This document shows, piece by piece, positions 18,582 through 26,954 of a stretch of DNA of 32,656 nucleotides. This DNA is from a bacterium (GTDB lineage Bacteria > Actinomycetota > Acidimicrobiia > Spongiisociales > Spongiisociaceae). The notes beneath the pieces were generated by a model that was not told the origin of the DNA, searched no databases, and saw only the letters and a list, made by a program, of their open reading frames with translations. The stretch spans positions 1 to 32,656 of the forward strand of contig JAPPGV010000076.1 of assembly GCA_028821235.1 (NCBI GenBank), written 5' to 3'. The position numbers and the translations under genes are program-made. Every line of letters begins with the position of its first letter. The first letter of the stretch is position 1.

Positions 18582-19258
18582 ACGTTGCCGCGGAGTTGGT
18601 GGTAGCCATCGACGGGCCCGGAGGGGTCGGCAAGACCACGGTCTCTCGGGGGGTGGCGCGGGCACTCGGCTACCAGAGCCTCGACACCGGTGCCTTCTAC
18701 CGGGCCGCAGCCCTGCTGGTGAGACTCCACCGGACCGATCCGGACGACGAGGCCGCGGTCGCGGCGGTGCTGTCCGGCGCCGATCTCGACTATCGGGACG
18801 GCGTCATGCTCGTCGAAGGCGTCGACGTCAGCACAGCCATCCGCACGGAGAGCATCACCGCCGCGTCGTCCCGCCTGGCGCGGCTTCCGGGTCTCCGGCT
18901 GGTGCTCGTGGAGCGCCAGCGGGCCTGGGTGGCGGTACGGGGGGGTCGAGCGGTCGTCGAGGGGCGCGACATCGGAACCGTCGTCTTCCCGGGCGCAGCC
19001 GTCAAGGTCTATCTCGACGCCCCGCCCGACGTGAGGGCTCGCCGCAGGGCCGGACAGACCTCGACCAGGCTCCCGGAAGTCGCCACGCAACTGGGGAGGC
19101 GGGACCGGCTCGACTCGACTCGGGCCACGTCCCCTCTTGCCCCGGCGCAGGACGCGGTGGCCATCGACACCGGCGCCCTCACCGCCGACCAGGTCATAGC
19201 CCGGGTGCTGGACCTCTGCCGCGGTCGGGGCATCGAGCCCGCCGGCCACCCCGCTTAA
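18578..19258 (+). CDS. cmk: Cytidylate kinase
   Basis: The 226-residue protein phosphorylates CMP/dCMP. The P-loop is DGPGGVGKTT, followed by LGYQSLDTGAFYRAAALL (CMP-binding). The central VVEGRDIGTVVFPGA segment matches the family's GRDIGTVVFP motif. GTG 18578 overlaps the aroA stop in GTGA, and the frame upstream is a shadow. With pyrG and the pseudouridine synthase it completes the familiar translation/nucleotide cluster. Confidence 0.94.
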   Translation: MNVAAELVVAIDGPGGVGKTTVSRGVARALGYQSLDTGAFYRAAALLVRLHRTDPDDEAAVAAVLSGADLDYRDGVMLVEGVDVSTAIRTESITAASSRLARLPGLRLVLVERQRAWVAVRGGRAVVEGRDIGTVVFPGAAVKVYLDAPPDVRARRRAGQTSTRLPEVATQLGRRDRLDSTRATSPLAPAQDAVAIDTGALTADQVIARVLDLCRGRGIEPAGHPA

Positions 19259-19263
19259 GGACG

Positions 19264-19285
19264 GCCCCGGCCCCGGGGCTAGAAT
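19264..19285 (+). promoter_or_regulatory. Inverted repeat next to a -10 box upstream of der
   Basis: A 7-bp inverted repeat (GCCCCGG-CC-CCGGGGC, 19264-19279) is immediately followed by TAGAAT (19280-19285), 11 nt before the GTG at 19297. The repeat would lie just upstream of the -10 element. It has no T-run, so an operator or chance GC palindrome is more likely than a terminator. Confidence 0.3.
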
Positions 19286-19296
19286 CCGCGACCCGG

Positions 19297-20667
19297 GTGC
19301 ACATTCATAGCCGGCATCCACAAGACGCACGGCGGTTCCTCTTGTCCCCTCCCAAACCTCTCGTCGCCATCGTGGGCCGACCGAACGTTGGAAAGTCGAC
19401 CCTGGCCAACCGCATCGTGGGCCGCCGAGCGGCGGTAGTGCAGGAAAAGCCGGGGGTCACCCGGGACCGGCGCGAGTTCCCGGCCGAATGGAACGGCCGG
19501 AGCTTCACGGTGGTCGACACCGGCGGGTGGCAGCAGGGCAAGGACGCCGATCTGATCGAGGACATCTGCCTCCAGGCCGAGATGGCCATTTCCGCCGCCG
19601 ATCTGATCCTGTTCGTGGTCGACGCCCATGGGGAAATCACTTCCGACGACGCAGCGGTAGCCCGGCTGCTGCGACCCGAGACCGGTCGTGTGGTGATGGT
19701 GGCCAACAAGGCCGACAACGACGCCCTGTCCAGGGAGTCCGCGGCCTTCACCCGACTGGGCCTGGGTGAACCCATGCCGGTGTCGGCCATCCACGGCTAT
19801 GGAGTGGCCGACCTGCTGGACGTCCTGGTCCGGCGCCTACCGGACCCTCCGGACGGCGACCTCATCGAGGACCCCATGCCCGACGTGGCGGTGATCGGAC
19901 GCCCCAACGTGGGGAAGTCCACCCTGCTCAACCGGCTGGTCGGGGATGAGCGCGTGCTGGTCTCGCCCGTACCCGGCACCACCCGGGACCCGATCGACGT
20001 GATGGTCGAACTGGACGGTGCCGCCTACCGGCTCATCGACACCGCCGGCATGCGCCGCAAGCCGAAGATGTCGGAGGACGTCGAGTTCTTCTCGGTGCTG
20101 AGGGCGCGGGAGGTGCTACGGCGCGCTCACGCCGCCCTCCTGATGGTGGACGCGACAGACGGTGTCACCCACCAGGACCAGCGAATAACCCGCCTGGCCG
20201 CAGACTCGGGCGCGGCGTTGGTGATCCTGGCCAACAAGTGGGACGCGGCCGACCTCGAGCAGCGGGAGCAGACCACGTACGAGTTGGGCGCCAGGCTGGG
20301 TTTCGCCGGCTGGGCCCCGGTTCTCCGCATCTCGGCCCTCACCGGGGCGCGCCTGCACCGGCTGGGTCCAGCGCTCGAGACTGTGCTCGAGAACCGATCC
20401 CGCCGTATTCCGACCGGCGTTCTCAACCGGCTCATCACCGAGATGGCGGCCGAGCACCCTCCTCCCGTGAGGAGAGACCGGCGCCCCAGGATCCTCTTCG
20501 CCGCGCAATCCCGGTCGGCCCCTCCCACCATCGCCCTGTTCGTCAAGGGAAAGCTCGACCGCCCTTACCTGCGATTCATCGAGAGGCGGCTCCGCCAGGC
20601 CTACGACTTCACGGGCACGCCGGTTCGGATAGTGGTGCGGCGGGGAGGTGGGCGCGGCGGACGATGA
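19297..20667 (+). CDS. der: Ribosome-associated GTPase Der (EngA)
   Basis: The 456-residue protein has two tandem GTPase domains and a C-terminal KH-like domain. Domain 1 shows GRPNVGKS (27-34), GVTRD, DTGG and NKAD. Domain 2 shows GRPNVGKS (201-208), GTTRDPID, DTAG and NKWD. Der acts in 50S subunit assembly. GTG 19297 is used; TTG 19342 (15 residues shorter) is possible. The stop overlaps a small membrane ORF in ATGA (20664-20667). Confidence 0.94.
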   Translation: MHIHSRHPQDARRFLLSPPKPLVAIVGRPNVGKSTLANRIVGRRAAVVQEKPGVTRDRREFPAEWNGRSFTVVDTGGWQQGKDADLIEDICLQAEMAISAADLILFVVDAHGEITSDDAAVARLLRPETGRVVMVANKADNDALSRESAAFTRLGLGEPMPVSAIHGYGVADLLDVLVRRLPDPPDGDLIEDPMPDVAVIGRPNVGKSTLLNRLVGDERVLVSPVPGTTRDPIDVMVELDGAAYRLIDTAGMRRKPKMSEDVEFFSVLRAREVLRRAHAALLMVDATDGVTHQDQRITRLAADSGAALVILANKWDAADLEQREQTTYELGARLGFAGWAPVLRISALTGARLHRLGPALETVLENRSRRIPTGVLNRLITEMAAEHPPPVRRDRRPRILFAAQSRSAPPTIALFVKGKLDRPYLRFIERRLRQAYDFTGTPVRIVVRRGGGRGGR

Positions 20668-20807
20668 CCAGTCCGACCGGCCCCGACCCGGACCGCCGTC
20701 CCCCCGGCTCGCCGCTCAGCTTCAAGCTGATGGTGGCGCTGGCAGCGCTGTACCTGGGCTGGCGTCTGGTCGAGGGAGTGATCGCCCTCTACCGGTGGGT
20801 CTTCTAA
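20664..20807 (+). CDS. 47-residue single-span membrane protein coupled to der
   Basis: The short ORF encodes a Pro-rich polar N-terminus (MTSPTGPDPDRRPPGSPLS) and one hydrophobic helix (about residues 21-45: LMVALAALYLGWRLVEGVIA and onward), ending WVF. It starts with a 4-bp overlap with der and ends 13 bp before the tRNA gene. Predictors with a length cut-off would miss it. No family recognised; the coupling and clean membrane helix argue that it is real. Confidence 0.6.
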   Translation: MTSPTGPDPDRRPPGSPLSFKLMVALAALYLGWRLVEGVIALYRWVF

Positions 20808-20820
20808 GAGCGGAAACGGA

Positions 20821-20897
20821 TGGTCGGGCTGGCGGGATTTGAACCCACGACCTCTTGACCCCCAGTCAAGCGCGCTACCAAGCTGCGCCACAGCCCG
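20821..20897 (-). tRNA. tRNA-Pro (anticodon GGG)
   Basis: On the minus strand the sequence folds as a 77-nt cloverleaf. The acceptor stem CGGGCTG/CAGCCCG has the C1-G72 pair typical of bacterial tRNA-Pro. The D arm is GCGCAGCTTGGTAGCGC, the anticodon stem CTTGA/TCAAG encloses loop CTGGGGG (anticodon GGG), and the T arm is GTGGGTTCAAATCCCGC. Discriminator A and an encoded CCA end the gene. It is antisense to the flanking genes. Confidence 0.96.
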
Positions 20898-20906
20898 TCT
20901 TCGCAG

Positions 20907-20912
20907 AGTGTA
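20907..20912 (-). promoter_or_regulatory. Candidate -10 box for tRNA-Pro
   Basis: The minus strand reads TACACT about 9 nt before the mature tRNA 5' end. A TTGACA is present further upstream on the same strand (20947-20952), but at 34 bp it is too far to pair with it. Confidence 0.25.
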
Positions 20913-21066
20913 TCACCCGGCCTCCCGGCTTTATGGGCGCGTTGTCTGTCAACGAAACAGCCACGCGTGTCATTGGCGGTCGTCGGCGCCCCGGCGCTGC
21001 CTAGGCCAAGCCACACCGCCATCCCAACTAGCCTCCCACCCGACGCCGAAAGGGGAGACCAGGGCC

Positions 21067-23096
21067 ATGCCGGTCAGGGGGAAGTTCCAAGCATCCACGC
21101 GGCCGGCGATAGCGGCGGTGCTGCTGGCGATGGCTGCTCACGGGTGCGGGGGCCCGGGTGGTCCGGGTGATACGGCCGCTACGACTCCGGCGGCCACCCG
21201 GGCGCCAACCACGGATGGCCAGACCACGTCGACATCCGCCCCTCCTTCCACGGGAGCCGGGGAGACATCCGCGTCACCGGACGCGCCGCGCCGTCGGCCG
21301 GCTTCACCTACGAGGTCGCCATCTTCAGCAACCCGACCACCGACAATCCGTGGGCCTACTTCGACACGGAGCCGGACGTGTGGAACCAGTACACCCTGGC
21401 CGGCACCCTCCCGTCCCTGTACGGGTCCGCCTTCCCGACCTTCACCATCATTCCCGTTCTGGCTGCGGATGCAGAGCCCCCGCAAGGCGCCGCTGACGGC
21501 GACCGCTGGGTGATCGATGTGACCATGCGCCCCGGGGCCGAATGGAGCGACAGAACACCGATCACAGCCCACGACGTCGCCTTCACGTTCAACGCCGTGA
21601 AGGACCTGGAGATGGGTGGCAACTGGCTCGCCGCCCTTCCCATGGCCCGCCCGGACGATCCCCAGACCGAGGAGGACGACACCTACGACGGCCTGATCTC
21701 GGTGGAGGCGCTGGACGACCGCACGGTGCGTTACACCTGGAGCGCCCGGCCCGGGCTGGCGCAGTGGCAGTTCGGAGCGGCCCAGTCCCCGATCTTCCCG
21801 GAGTCGTTCTGGGGCCCGCACGTCGAGGCCGCCGATGAGCCCGCCGATCTCTACGCCGTATCGGGAATAGCGGCGCCCTCGGGCGGGTCGATGATCTACG
21901 ACCGCCGGGAGCCGGGCGCCTTCGTCCGGACCGAGGCCAATCATGGCGTGTTCGGCAGGGGCGACGTCGTGACCAGTTACTCGACCGGAGGCGCCACCAG
22001 TGAAGGCGCGGCCTCCTGGGAAGTGGGGGACACGTCAGGAGAGGTACTGGCGCGGTGGGCCGAAGGTCCCCACGCCGCCGCCGCCATCTACTCGGTCTAC
22101 GACACCCAGGATGCTGCGGTCCTCGCCCTGCGGGACGGCGAGGTGGACTTCATGCTCAACCCGCTCGGCCTCCAGCGCGGCCTGCAGTCCACCGTCATCG
22201 AGGCGGGCGACCTCGAAGTGATCGCCAATTCACCCAACGGCTTCCGCTACGTGGCGTTCAACACCCGCCGTTTCCCCGGATCCGAGCCCTCCTTCCGGCA
22301 GGCCATCGCCTGCATCATCGACAAGGACTTCATGGCCACCAACGTTCTCCAGGGCGTGGCGACGCCGCTCAACTCGTTGATCCCGCCCGGCAACACCTAC
22401 TGGGCCAACCCGGACGTGTTCGTCTGGTGCGGCGGGTTGAGCATGGAGGAACGTGTCGGCATGGCCGTTCAGATCCTCAAGGACGCGGGGTGGACCTGGG
22501 AAGTGGAGCCGCGGTGGGACGCGGACAACCAGGACGTTATACCTCGGGGTGAAGGATTGCGCGGTCCGGATGGCACGGAGTTGGAACCCATGGAACTGCT
22601 GGCGCCGGGTCCGGGATACGACCCGCTGCGGGCTACCTACAGCCTGTTCATCGCCGATTGGGCGAACGACCTGGGCGTCCCCTTGCGGGCGCAGCCGACC
22701 GGGTTCTCGGTGATCGTGGACAGAGTGTTCGGTCCGGTCGACTGGGACATGTACATGCTCGGATGGTCCACCACCATCTTTCCCGACCACCTGGCCGACT
22801 TCTTCGAGACCAGGGCCGATTCGGCCACGACCGGAGGGTTCAACCTTCCCGGCTATTCGAATCCCGACTACGACCGGCTGGCACAGGATCTGAAGTCGTC
22901 TACCGACCTGGAGGAAGCCGCCGGCATCGCCAGGAGAATGGACGGCATCATCGCTCGCGACGTGCCCTACATTGTCCTCTTCGACACCCCCATCCTGGAG
23001 GCTTATCGCAACACGCTTGCCTATCCTTCCACGACCGTGCTGAACGGCTTGCAAGGGTTCTCAGGGCTCCCCGGATCGGTGAACGTGGCCGAGTAG
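21067..23096 (+). CDS. Oligopeptide/dipeptide ABC transporter substrate-binding lipoprotein, frameshifted
   Basis: Family 5 solute-binding protein. The N-terminus (ATG 21067, AAAGGGGAGA upstream) has a signal peptide with a probable lipidated Cys27 and a Thr/Pro-rich linker. The mature domain, starting about GFTYEVAIFSNPTTDNPWAY, is in another frame: the leader reads in the frame of 21067, the body in the frame of 21300. The body frame is closed by TGA at 21168-21170 and has no plausible start before a GTG at 21378 inside conserved sequence. A 1-nt deletion (or 2-nt insertion) between 21171 and 21299 is implied. The remaining body is uninterrupted and closely similar to the next gene. It could be a recent pseudogene or an assembly error. 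Confidence 0.72.
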
Positions 23097-23420
23097 CCTC
23101 CTCCAGGGTGGATTTAGACAACGTACATCCGTGTCTCCGCTATCTCCCAACTATTCAAGTCTTCTAGGGAATCTGGCGATCCAATCGCAGAACCCGGAAA
23201 TATTGACGTACTCAATTGGAATCGATCCGGCGAAACCGACGTGTGCGAACGGCGCCCATAGAGGGCTTACCGACCTTCCATCCTTTACCGGTCTACTGCC
23301 CCGGACCGGCGCGGTTCAATGAAAAAGTAACCCGGCTTTCTGACCGACTATCCGCGGCCATCAAGATAGACTTGTGGAATCTGTACTGAAGCAGACGGGC
23401 CCATAACCAGGGAGGATTCC
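23097..23420. other. AT-richer intergenic region upstream of the second binding-protein gene
   Basis: This 324-bp gap is visibly less GC-rich than its surroundings and holds no convincing gene; one short ORF (23131-23322) lacks support. It contains ATTGA-N5-TCAAT (23202-23216) nested with TCCAAT (23180-23185)/ATTGGA (23215-23220), and CCGGTC-N10-GACCGG (23288-23309). A possible -10 TAGACT (23367-23372) and a strong ribosome-binding site GGAGGA (23411-23416) follow. It probably carries the promoter and control sites for the downstream genes. Confidence 0.45.
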
Positions 23421-25649
23421 ATGAGGGCACCATCGATGCGTACATACCTACGATGGCTGGCGGTCGCGGCCGTTCTGGCCCTGCTCGCCACAGCATGCGG
23501 GGCAGACGACGAAACGGACGAAGCAGCCGCCGCACAGGCTCAGGCTCAGGCGGAGGCAGCAGCTGCGGCACAGGCACAGGCAGACGCGGCACAGGCAGAG
23601 GCAGACGCAGCCGAGGCTGCGCTATCCCAGGCACAGGCCGATCTCGAAGCCGCCCAGGCGGCCGCGGCCGAGGCCATGGAGGGCGACGATGCCGCCCAGG
23701 CCGAACTAGCCGCAGCGCTCGCCGACGCCGAGGCAGCCCTGGAGGAAGCCGAGATGGCAGCCGAGGAGGCCATGGAGGCGGCCGAGGCAGCCGCGGCGGA
23801 GCAAGCCGCGGCGACTACCACGACCGCACCAGAGGCGATGCCGGAAGCCGGTCCGTTCACCTACAAGCTGGCCATCTTCAGCGACCCGACCACCGACAAC
23901 CCGTGGGCCTACCTCGACACGGAGGCGGACGTGTGGAACCAGTACGTGCTGTCACCGGCGATCCCGACCCTGTACGGATCGACGTTCCCGAGTTACACGG
24001 TGGTGCCGAATCTCGCGGCCGACGTCGAACCCCCGCTGGGCGCCGCCTCCGGAGACAACTGGGTGATCGACGTGAACATGAGGCAGGGTCTGGTCTGGAG
24101 CGACGGCTCACCGATCACCGCCAACGACGTGGCCTTCACCTTCAACGCGGTCAAGGGTCTCCAGATGGGCGGCAACTGGTTCTCCCTGCTGCCGCTGGCA
24201 CGGGAGGACGACCCGGCCACAGAGGAGAACGAAGGGGCCGAGGGCCTGATCTCCGTCGATGCGCTCGACGACTATACCGTCCGGTACACGTGGAGTTCCC
24301 AGCCGGGCCTGGCCCAGTGGCAGTTCGGCGCGGCCCAGGCCGCGGTCTTCTCCGAGGCTCACTGGGGCTCACACGTGGCCGCTTCCGGCGACGCCGGCGA
24401 GCTCTACGCCGTGTCCGGCGAGGGTGCGCTATCGGGCGGGAGCATGGTCTTCGACCGGCGCGAGCCCGGCGCCTTCGCCCGGAGCGTGGCGAACGCGAAC
24501 GCGAACGACCAGGGAGCGCAGACCACCAGTTACTCGTCCGGCGGCGTCACCTTCTCGGGTGACGTGAGCTGGCAGGTGGGCGACACGTCCGGAGACGTCA
24601 TCGCCGACTCGGTCGGCGGGCCTCACGCGGGCGACGCCATCTACTCGGTGTACGACACCCAGGATGCGGCGGTCCTGGCCCTGCGCGACGGGGAGGTGGA
24701 CTTCCTGCTCAACCCGCTGGGTCTCCAGCGCGGTCTCCAGTCCACGGTCCTGGAAGCGGGTGACCTCGACGTGATCGCCAACGCTTCCAACGGCTTCCGC
24801 TACCTGGCCTTCAACACCCGGAGTTTCCCCGGTTCGGACGTGGCTTTCCGCCAGGCGATGGCGTGCATGATCGACAAGGAGTTCATGGCCACCAACGTCC
24901 TCCAGGGTGTGGCCATCCCGCTGAACTCCATGGTGCCTCCCGGCAACGCCTTCTGGGCCAACCCGGAACTGGATGCCTGGTGCGCGGGCCAGAGCCAGGA
25001 GGAGCGGGTCAATTCGGCCGTCCAGATCCTGAAGGACGCCGGGTGGACCTGGGATGTCGAGCCCCAGTGGAATGCCGACAACCGGGACGTGATCCCGAAG
25101 GGTGAAGGCCTCCGGGGACCGGACGGCACGCTGGTCGGCAATCTCGAGTTGCTGGCCCCCGGGCCCGGATACGACCCGCTGCGGGCCACCTACAGCCTGT
25201 TCATCGCCGACTGGGCCAACGACCTCGGGATACCGCTGACAGCGGAGCCCACCGGCTTCTCGGTGATCGTGGACAGGGTGTTCGGGCCGGTGGACTGGGA
25301 CATGTACATCCTCGGATGGGGTCTCACCATCTTCCCCGACTACGTTGCCGACTTCTTCGACTCGCGCGCCGACTCGGCCACCGCCGGCGGGTTCAACATC
25401 CCCGGCTACGCCAACCCGGAGTTCGATGCGATGGCGGATCGGTTGAAGGCGGAGACCGACATCAACGAGGCCGCCGCCATCGTGCGCCAGATGGACGCGG
25501 TGCTCGCCCAGGACGTCCCGTACGTGATCCTGTTCACGACGCCCGTACTCGAGGCATTCCGTAACACCTTGGAGTTCCCCAGCACCACCACTCTCGACGG
25601 CTTGCAGAACTTCCAAGGGCTGCCCGGAGCGGTGAACCTGGCACAGTAG
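23421..25649 (+). CDS. Oligopeptide/dipeptide ABC transporter substrate-binding lipoprotein with coiled-coil spacer
   Basis: The 742-residue family 5 binding protein has a signal peptide ending in lipobox ATAC (Cys26). A remarkable Ala/Glu/Gln-rich helical spacer (about 35-131) follows, then a Thr-rich hinge and the ligand-binding domain beginning GPFTYKLAIFSDPTTDNPWAY. The DWANDLGIPLTAEPTGFS and VDWDMYILGW segments are typical of the C-terminal lobe. A strong GGAGGA lies just upstream of ATG 23421. It is a close paralogue of the preceding gene, which lacks the spacer. The spacer probably holds the domain away from the membrane through the cell wall (inference). Ligand unknown; peptide suggested by family. 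Confidence 0.9.
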   Translation: MRAPSMRTYLRWLAVAAVLALLATACGADDETDEAAAAQAQAQAEAAAAAQAQADAAQAEADAAEAALSQAQADLEAAQAAAAEAMEGDDAAQAELAAALADAEAALEEAEMAAEEAMEAAEAAAAEQAAATTTTAPEAMPEAGPFTYKLAIFSDPTTDNPWAYLDTEADVWNQYVLSPAIPTLYGSTFPSYTVVPNLAADVEPPLGAASGDNWVIDVNMRQGLVWSDGSPITANDVAFTFNAVKGLQMGGNWFSLLPLAREDDPATEENEGAEGLISVDALDDYTVRYTWSSQPGLAQWQFGAAQAAVFSEAHWGSHVAASGDAGELYAVSGEGALSGGSMVFDRREPGAFARSVANANANDQGAQTTSYSSGGVTFSGDVSWQVGDTSGDVIADSVGGPHAGDAIYSVYDTQDAAVLALRDGEVDFLLNPLGLQRGLQSTVLEAGDLDVIANASNGFRYLAFNTRSFPGSDVAFRQAMACMIDKEFMATNVLQGVAIPLNSMVPPGNAFWANPELDAWCAGQSQEERVNSAVQILKDAGWTWDVEPQWNADNRDVIPKGEGLRGPDGTLVGNLELLAPGPGYDPLRATYSLFIADWANDLGIPLTAEPTGFSVIVDRVFGPVDWDMYILGWGLTIFPDYVADFFDSRADSATAGGFNIPGYANPEFDAMADRLKAETDINEAAAIVRQMDAVLAQDVPYVILFTTPVLEAFRNTLEFPSTTTLDGLQNFQGLPGAVNLAQ

Positions 25650-25667
25650 CGATCGCCAGAGGACAGA

Positions 25668-25700
25668 GCGGTGGGACAGGCCTGATGGCCGTCCCACCGC
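25668..25700 (+). terminator. Strong intergenic hairpin between binding protein and permease
   Basis: Arms GCGGTGGGAC (25668-25677) and GTCCCACCGC (25691-25700) pair perfectly. Inside, GGCC-TGAT-GGCC forms a further 4-bp stem with a tetraloop and one bulged A (25678). No T-run follows, so it is not a classic terminator. Its place after the binding-protein gene suggests mRNA 3'-end protection or partial attenuation, giving more binding protein than permease. Confidence 0.6.
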
Positions 25701-25754
25701 CTCGCCCGACCGCCCGGAGCAAGACGGGAGCAGCGAGGAGAAGGCTGCGATGAG

Positions 25755-26954
25755 ATGATTCGATACATTGCGCGGCGCACCGTGCAGATGTTCGTGCTGT
25801 TCATCATCTTCCTGACGCTCACCTTCCTGCTTCTCACCGCCCTGCCCGGCGATACCGTCAAGCAGCGGTTCGCCACCAATCCCAACATCCCGCCGGAGGC
25901 GGCGCAGCTGGCCATCGAGCGTCTCGGTCTCGACAAGCCGCTGTGGGAGCAGTACACCAGCTACATGTGGAACTTCTTCCGCGGAGACTTCGGGTTCTCC
26001 TTCCTCCAGTACCCGCGGCCGGTCTCCGACATCATCCTGGAGCGACTGCCGCGGACCCTGGTGCTGTTCCTCACGGTGCTGGTGAGTTACTACATCCTCG
26101 GGTTCGTGGCCGGTAAGTTCATCGCCTGGAGGCGGGGCCGGAGGGGCGAGCATGCCATAACCATCGGCAGCGTGTTCCTCTACACGGTGTTCTACCCCTG
26201 GTTCGCGCTGATGCTGATCTGGTTCTTCGCCTTCTATGCCGACGTGGTGCCGATAAACAAGTTCCTCGACCCTCAGGAGTGGGTGGACGCTCCCTTCAGT
26301 TCCAACCATGTGTTCATGGTGATATTCGGGGTGATGCTGGTGAGCGGGATTGCCGCGCTCACGCTGTGGATAGTGTCCCGCCGCATCAGGGACTCCGACC
26401 TGCGGAGGAGGACCGTGTGGGTGGGTTACGGCGCGCTGGCCGTGGTGATGCTCTGGTTCTGGTACCTCAGCGACTTCGGGTCGGCCCGGCGCCTGTACGC
26501 CGGGGACATCCTGCACCACATGATCCTCCCGGTTGTCACGATCACGCTGATCAGCTTCGCCGGGATCATGCTCCTGACCCGGAGTTCCATGCTGGAGACC
26601 ATGCGCGAGGACTTCATCCTGACCGCCCGCGCCAAGGGCCTGGCGGAGAAGACGGTACGCGACCGCCACGCCGCCCGCACCGCCCTGCTCCCGGTCACCA
26701 CCAGCCTGGTGATCGCGGTGGCCACCGTCATCGACGGGGGGATCATCACCGAGACCGTCTACTCGTGGCCGGGCATGGGAGAGCTGCTCTTCACGTCGGT
26801 GGTCGGGCAGGACACGAACCTGGCTATCGCCGCCTTCTCGTTCGTGGGCGTCATGGCCATGGTCGGGCACCTGGTGGTGGACATCCTCTACGTGTTCCTC
26901 GACCCCCGCATCAGGGTGACGGGGGGGGTGACGATGCCGGAACCCGTGCGATGA
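25755..26954 (+). CDS. dppB: Peptide ABC transporter permease (DppB-type) with extra membrane segments
   Basis: The 399-residue inner-membrane permease opens with IRYIARRTVQMFVLFIIF and the ALPGD segment typical of DppB/OppB. The ATPase-contacting EAA loop is at about 290-307 (RAKGLAEKTVRDRHAAR), followed by VIDGGIITETVYSWPGMGEL. It is longer than usual DppB (310-340). An insertion at about 185-242 carries two added hydrophobic segments split by a basic loop (RRIRDSDLRRR). GAGGAGAAGG lies upstream; ATG 25755 is entered next to a two-codon ORF (ATG AGA TGA at 25750). The stop overlaps the next gene in ATGA. Confidence 0.88.
   Translation: MIRYIARRTVQMFVLFIIFLTLTFLLLTALPGDTVKQRFATNPNIPPEAAQLAIERLGLDKPLWEQYTSYMWNFFRGDFGFSFLQYPRPVSDIILERLPRTLVLFLTVLVSYYILGFVAGKFIAWRRGRRGEHAITIGSVFLYTVFYPWFALMLIWFFAFYADVVPINKFLDPQEWVDAPFSSNHVFMVIFGVMLVSGIAALTLWIVSRRIRDSDLRRRTVWVGYGALAVVMLWFWYLSDFGSARRLYAGDILHHMILPVVTITLISFAGIMLLTRSSMLETMREDFILTARAKGLAEKTVRDRHAARTALLPVTTSLVIAVATVIDGGIITETVYSWPGMGELLFTSVVGQDTNLAIAAFSFVGVMAMVGHLVVDILYVFLDPRIRVTGGVTMPEPVR

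Noticed and set aside
19264-19279. GC-rich inverted repeat after cmk as a terminator
   Set aside because: The loop is only 2 nt, no T-run follows, and a -10 box abuts it; chance palindrome or operator is more likely.
20839-21066. In-frame extension upstream of the first binding protein
   Set aside because: It runs across the tRNA-Pro gene; the signal peptide begins properly at 21067 after a ribosome-binding site.
23131-23322. 63-codon ORF in the gap between the binding-protein genes
   Set aside because: No ribosome-binding site, no motif and unusual composition; the gap looks regulatory.
23527-23815. Short repeats in the Ala-rich spacer as a CRISPR or mobile element
   Set aside because: The repeats are irregular, in frame and encode a coiled coil; there are no spacers or inverted ends.
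24429-26870. 813-codon open frame on the minus strand opposite the binding protein and permease
   Set aside because: Antisense shadow rich in His, Gly and Gln with no recognisable motif; the plus-strand genes are clear.
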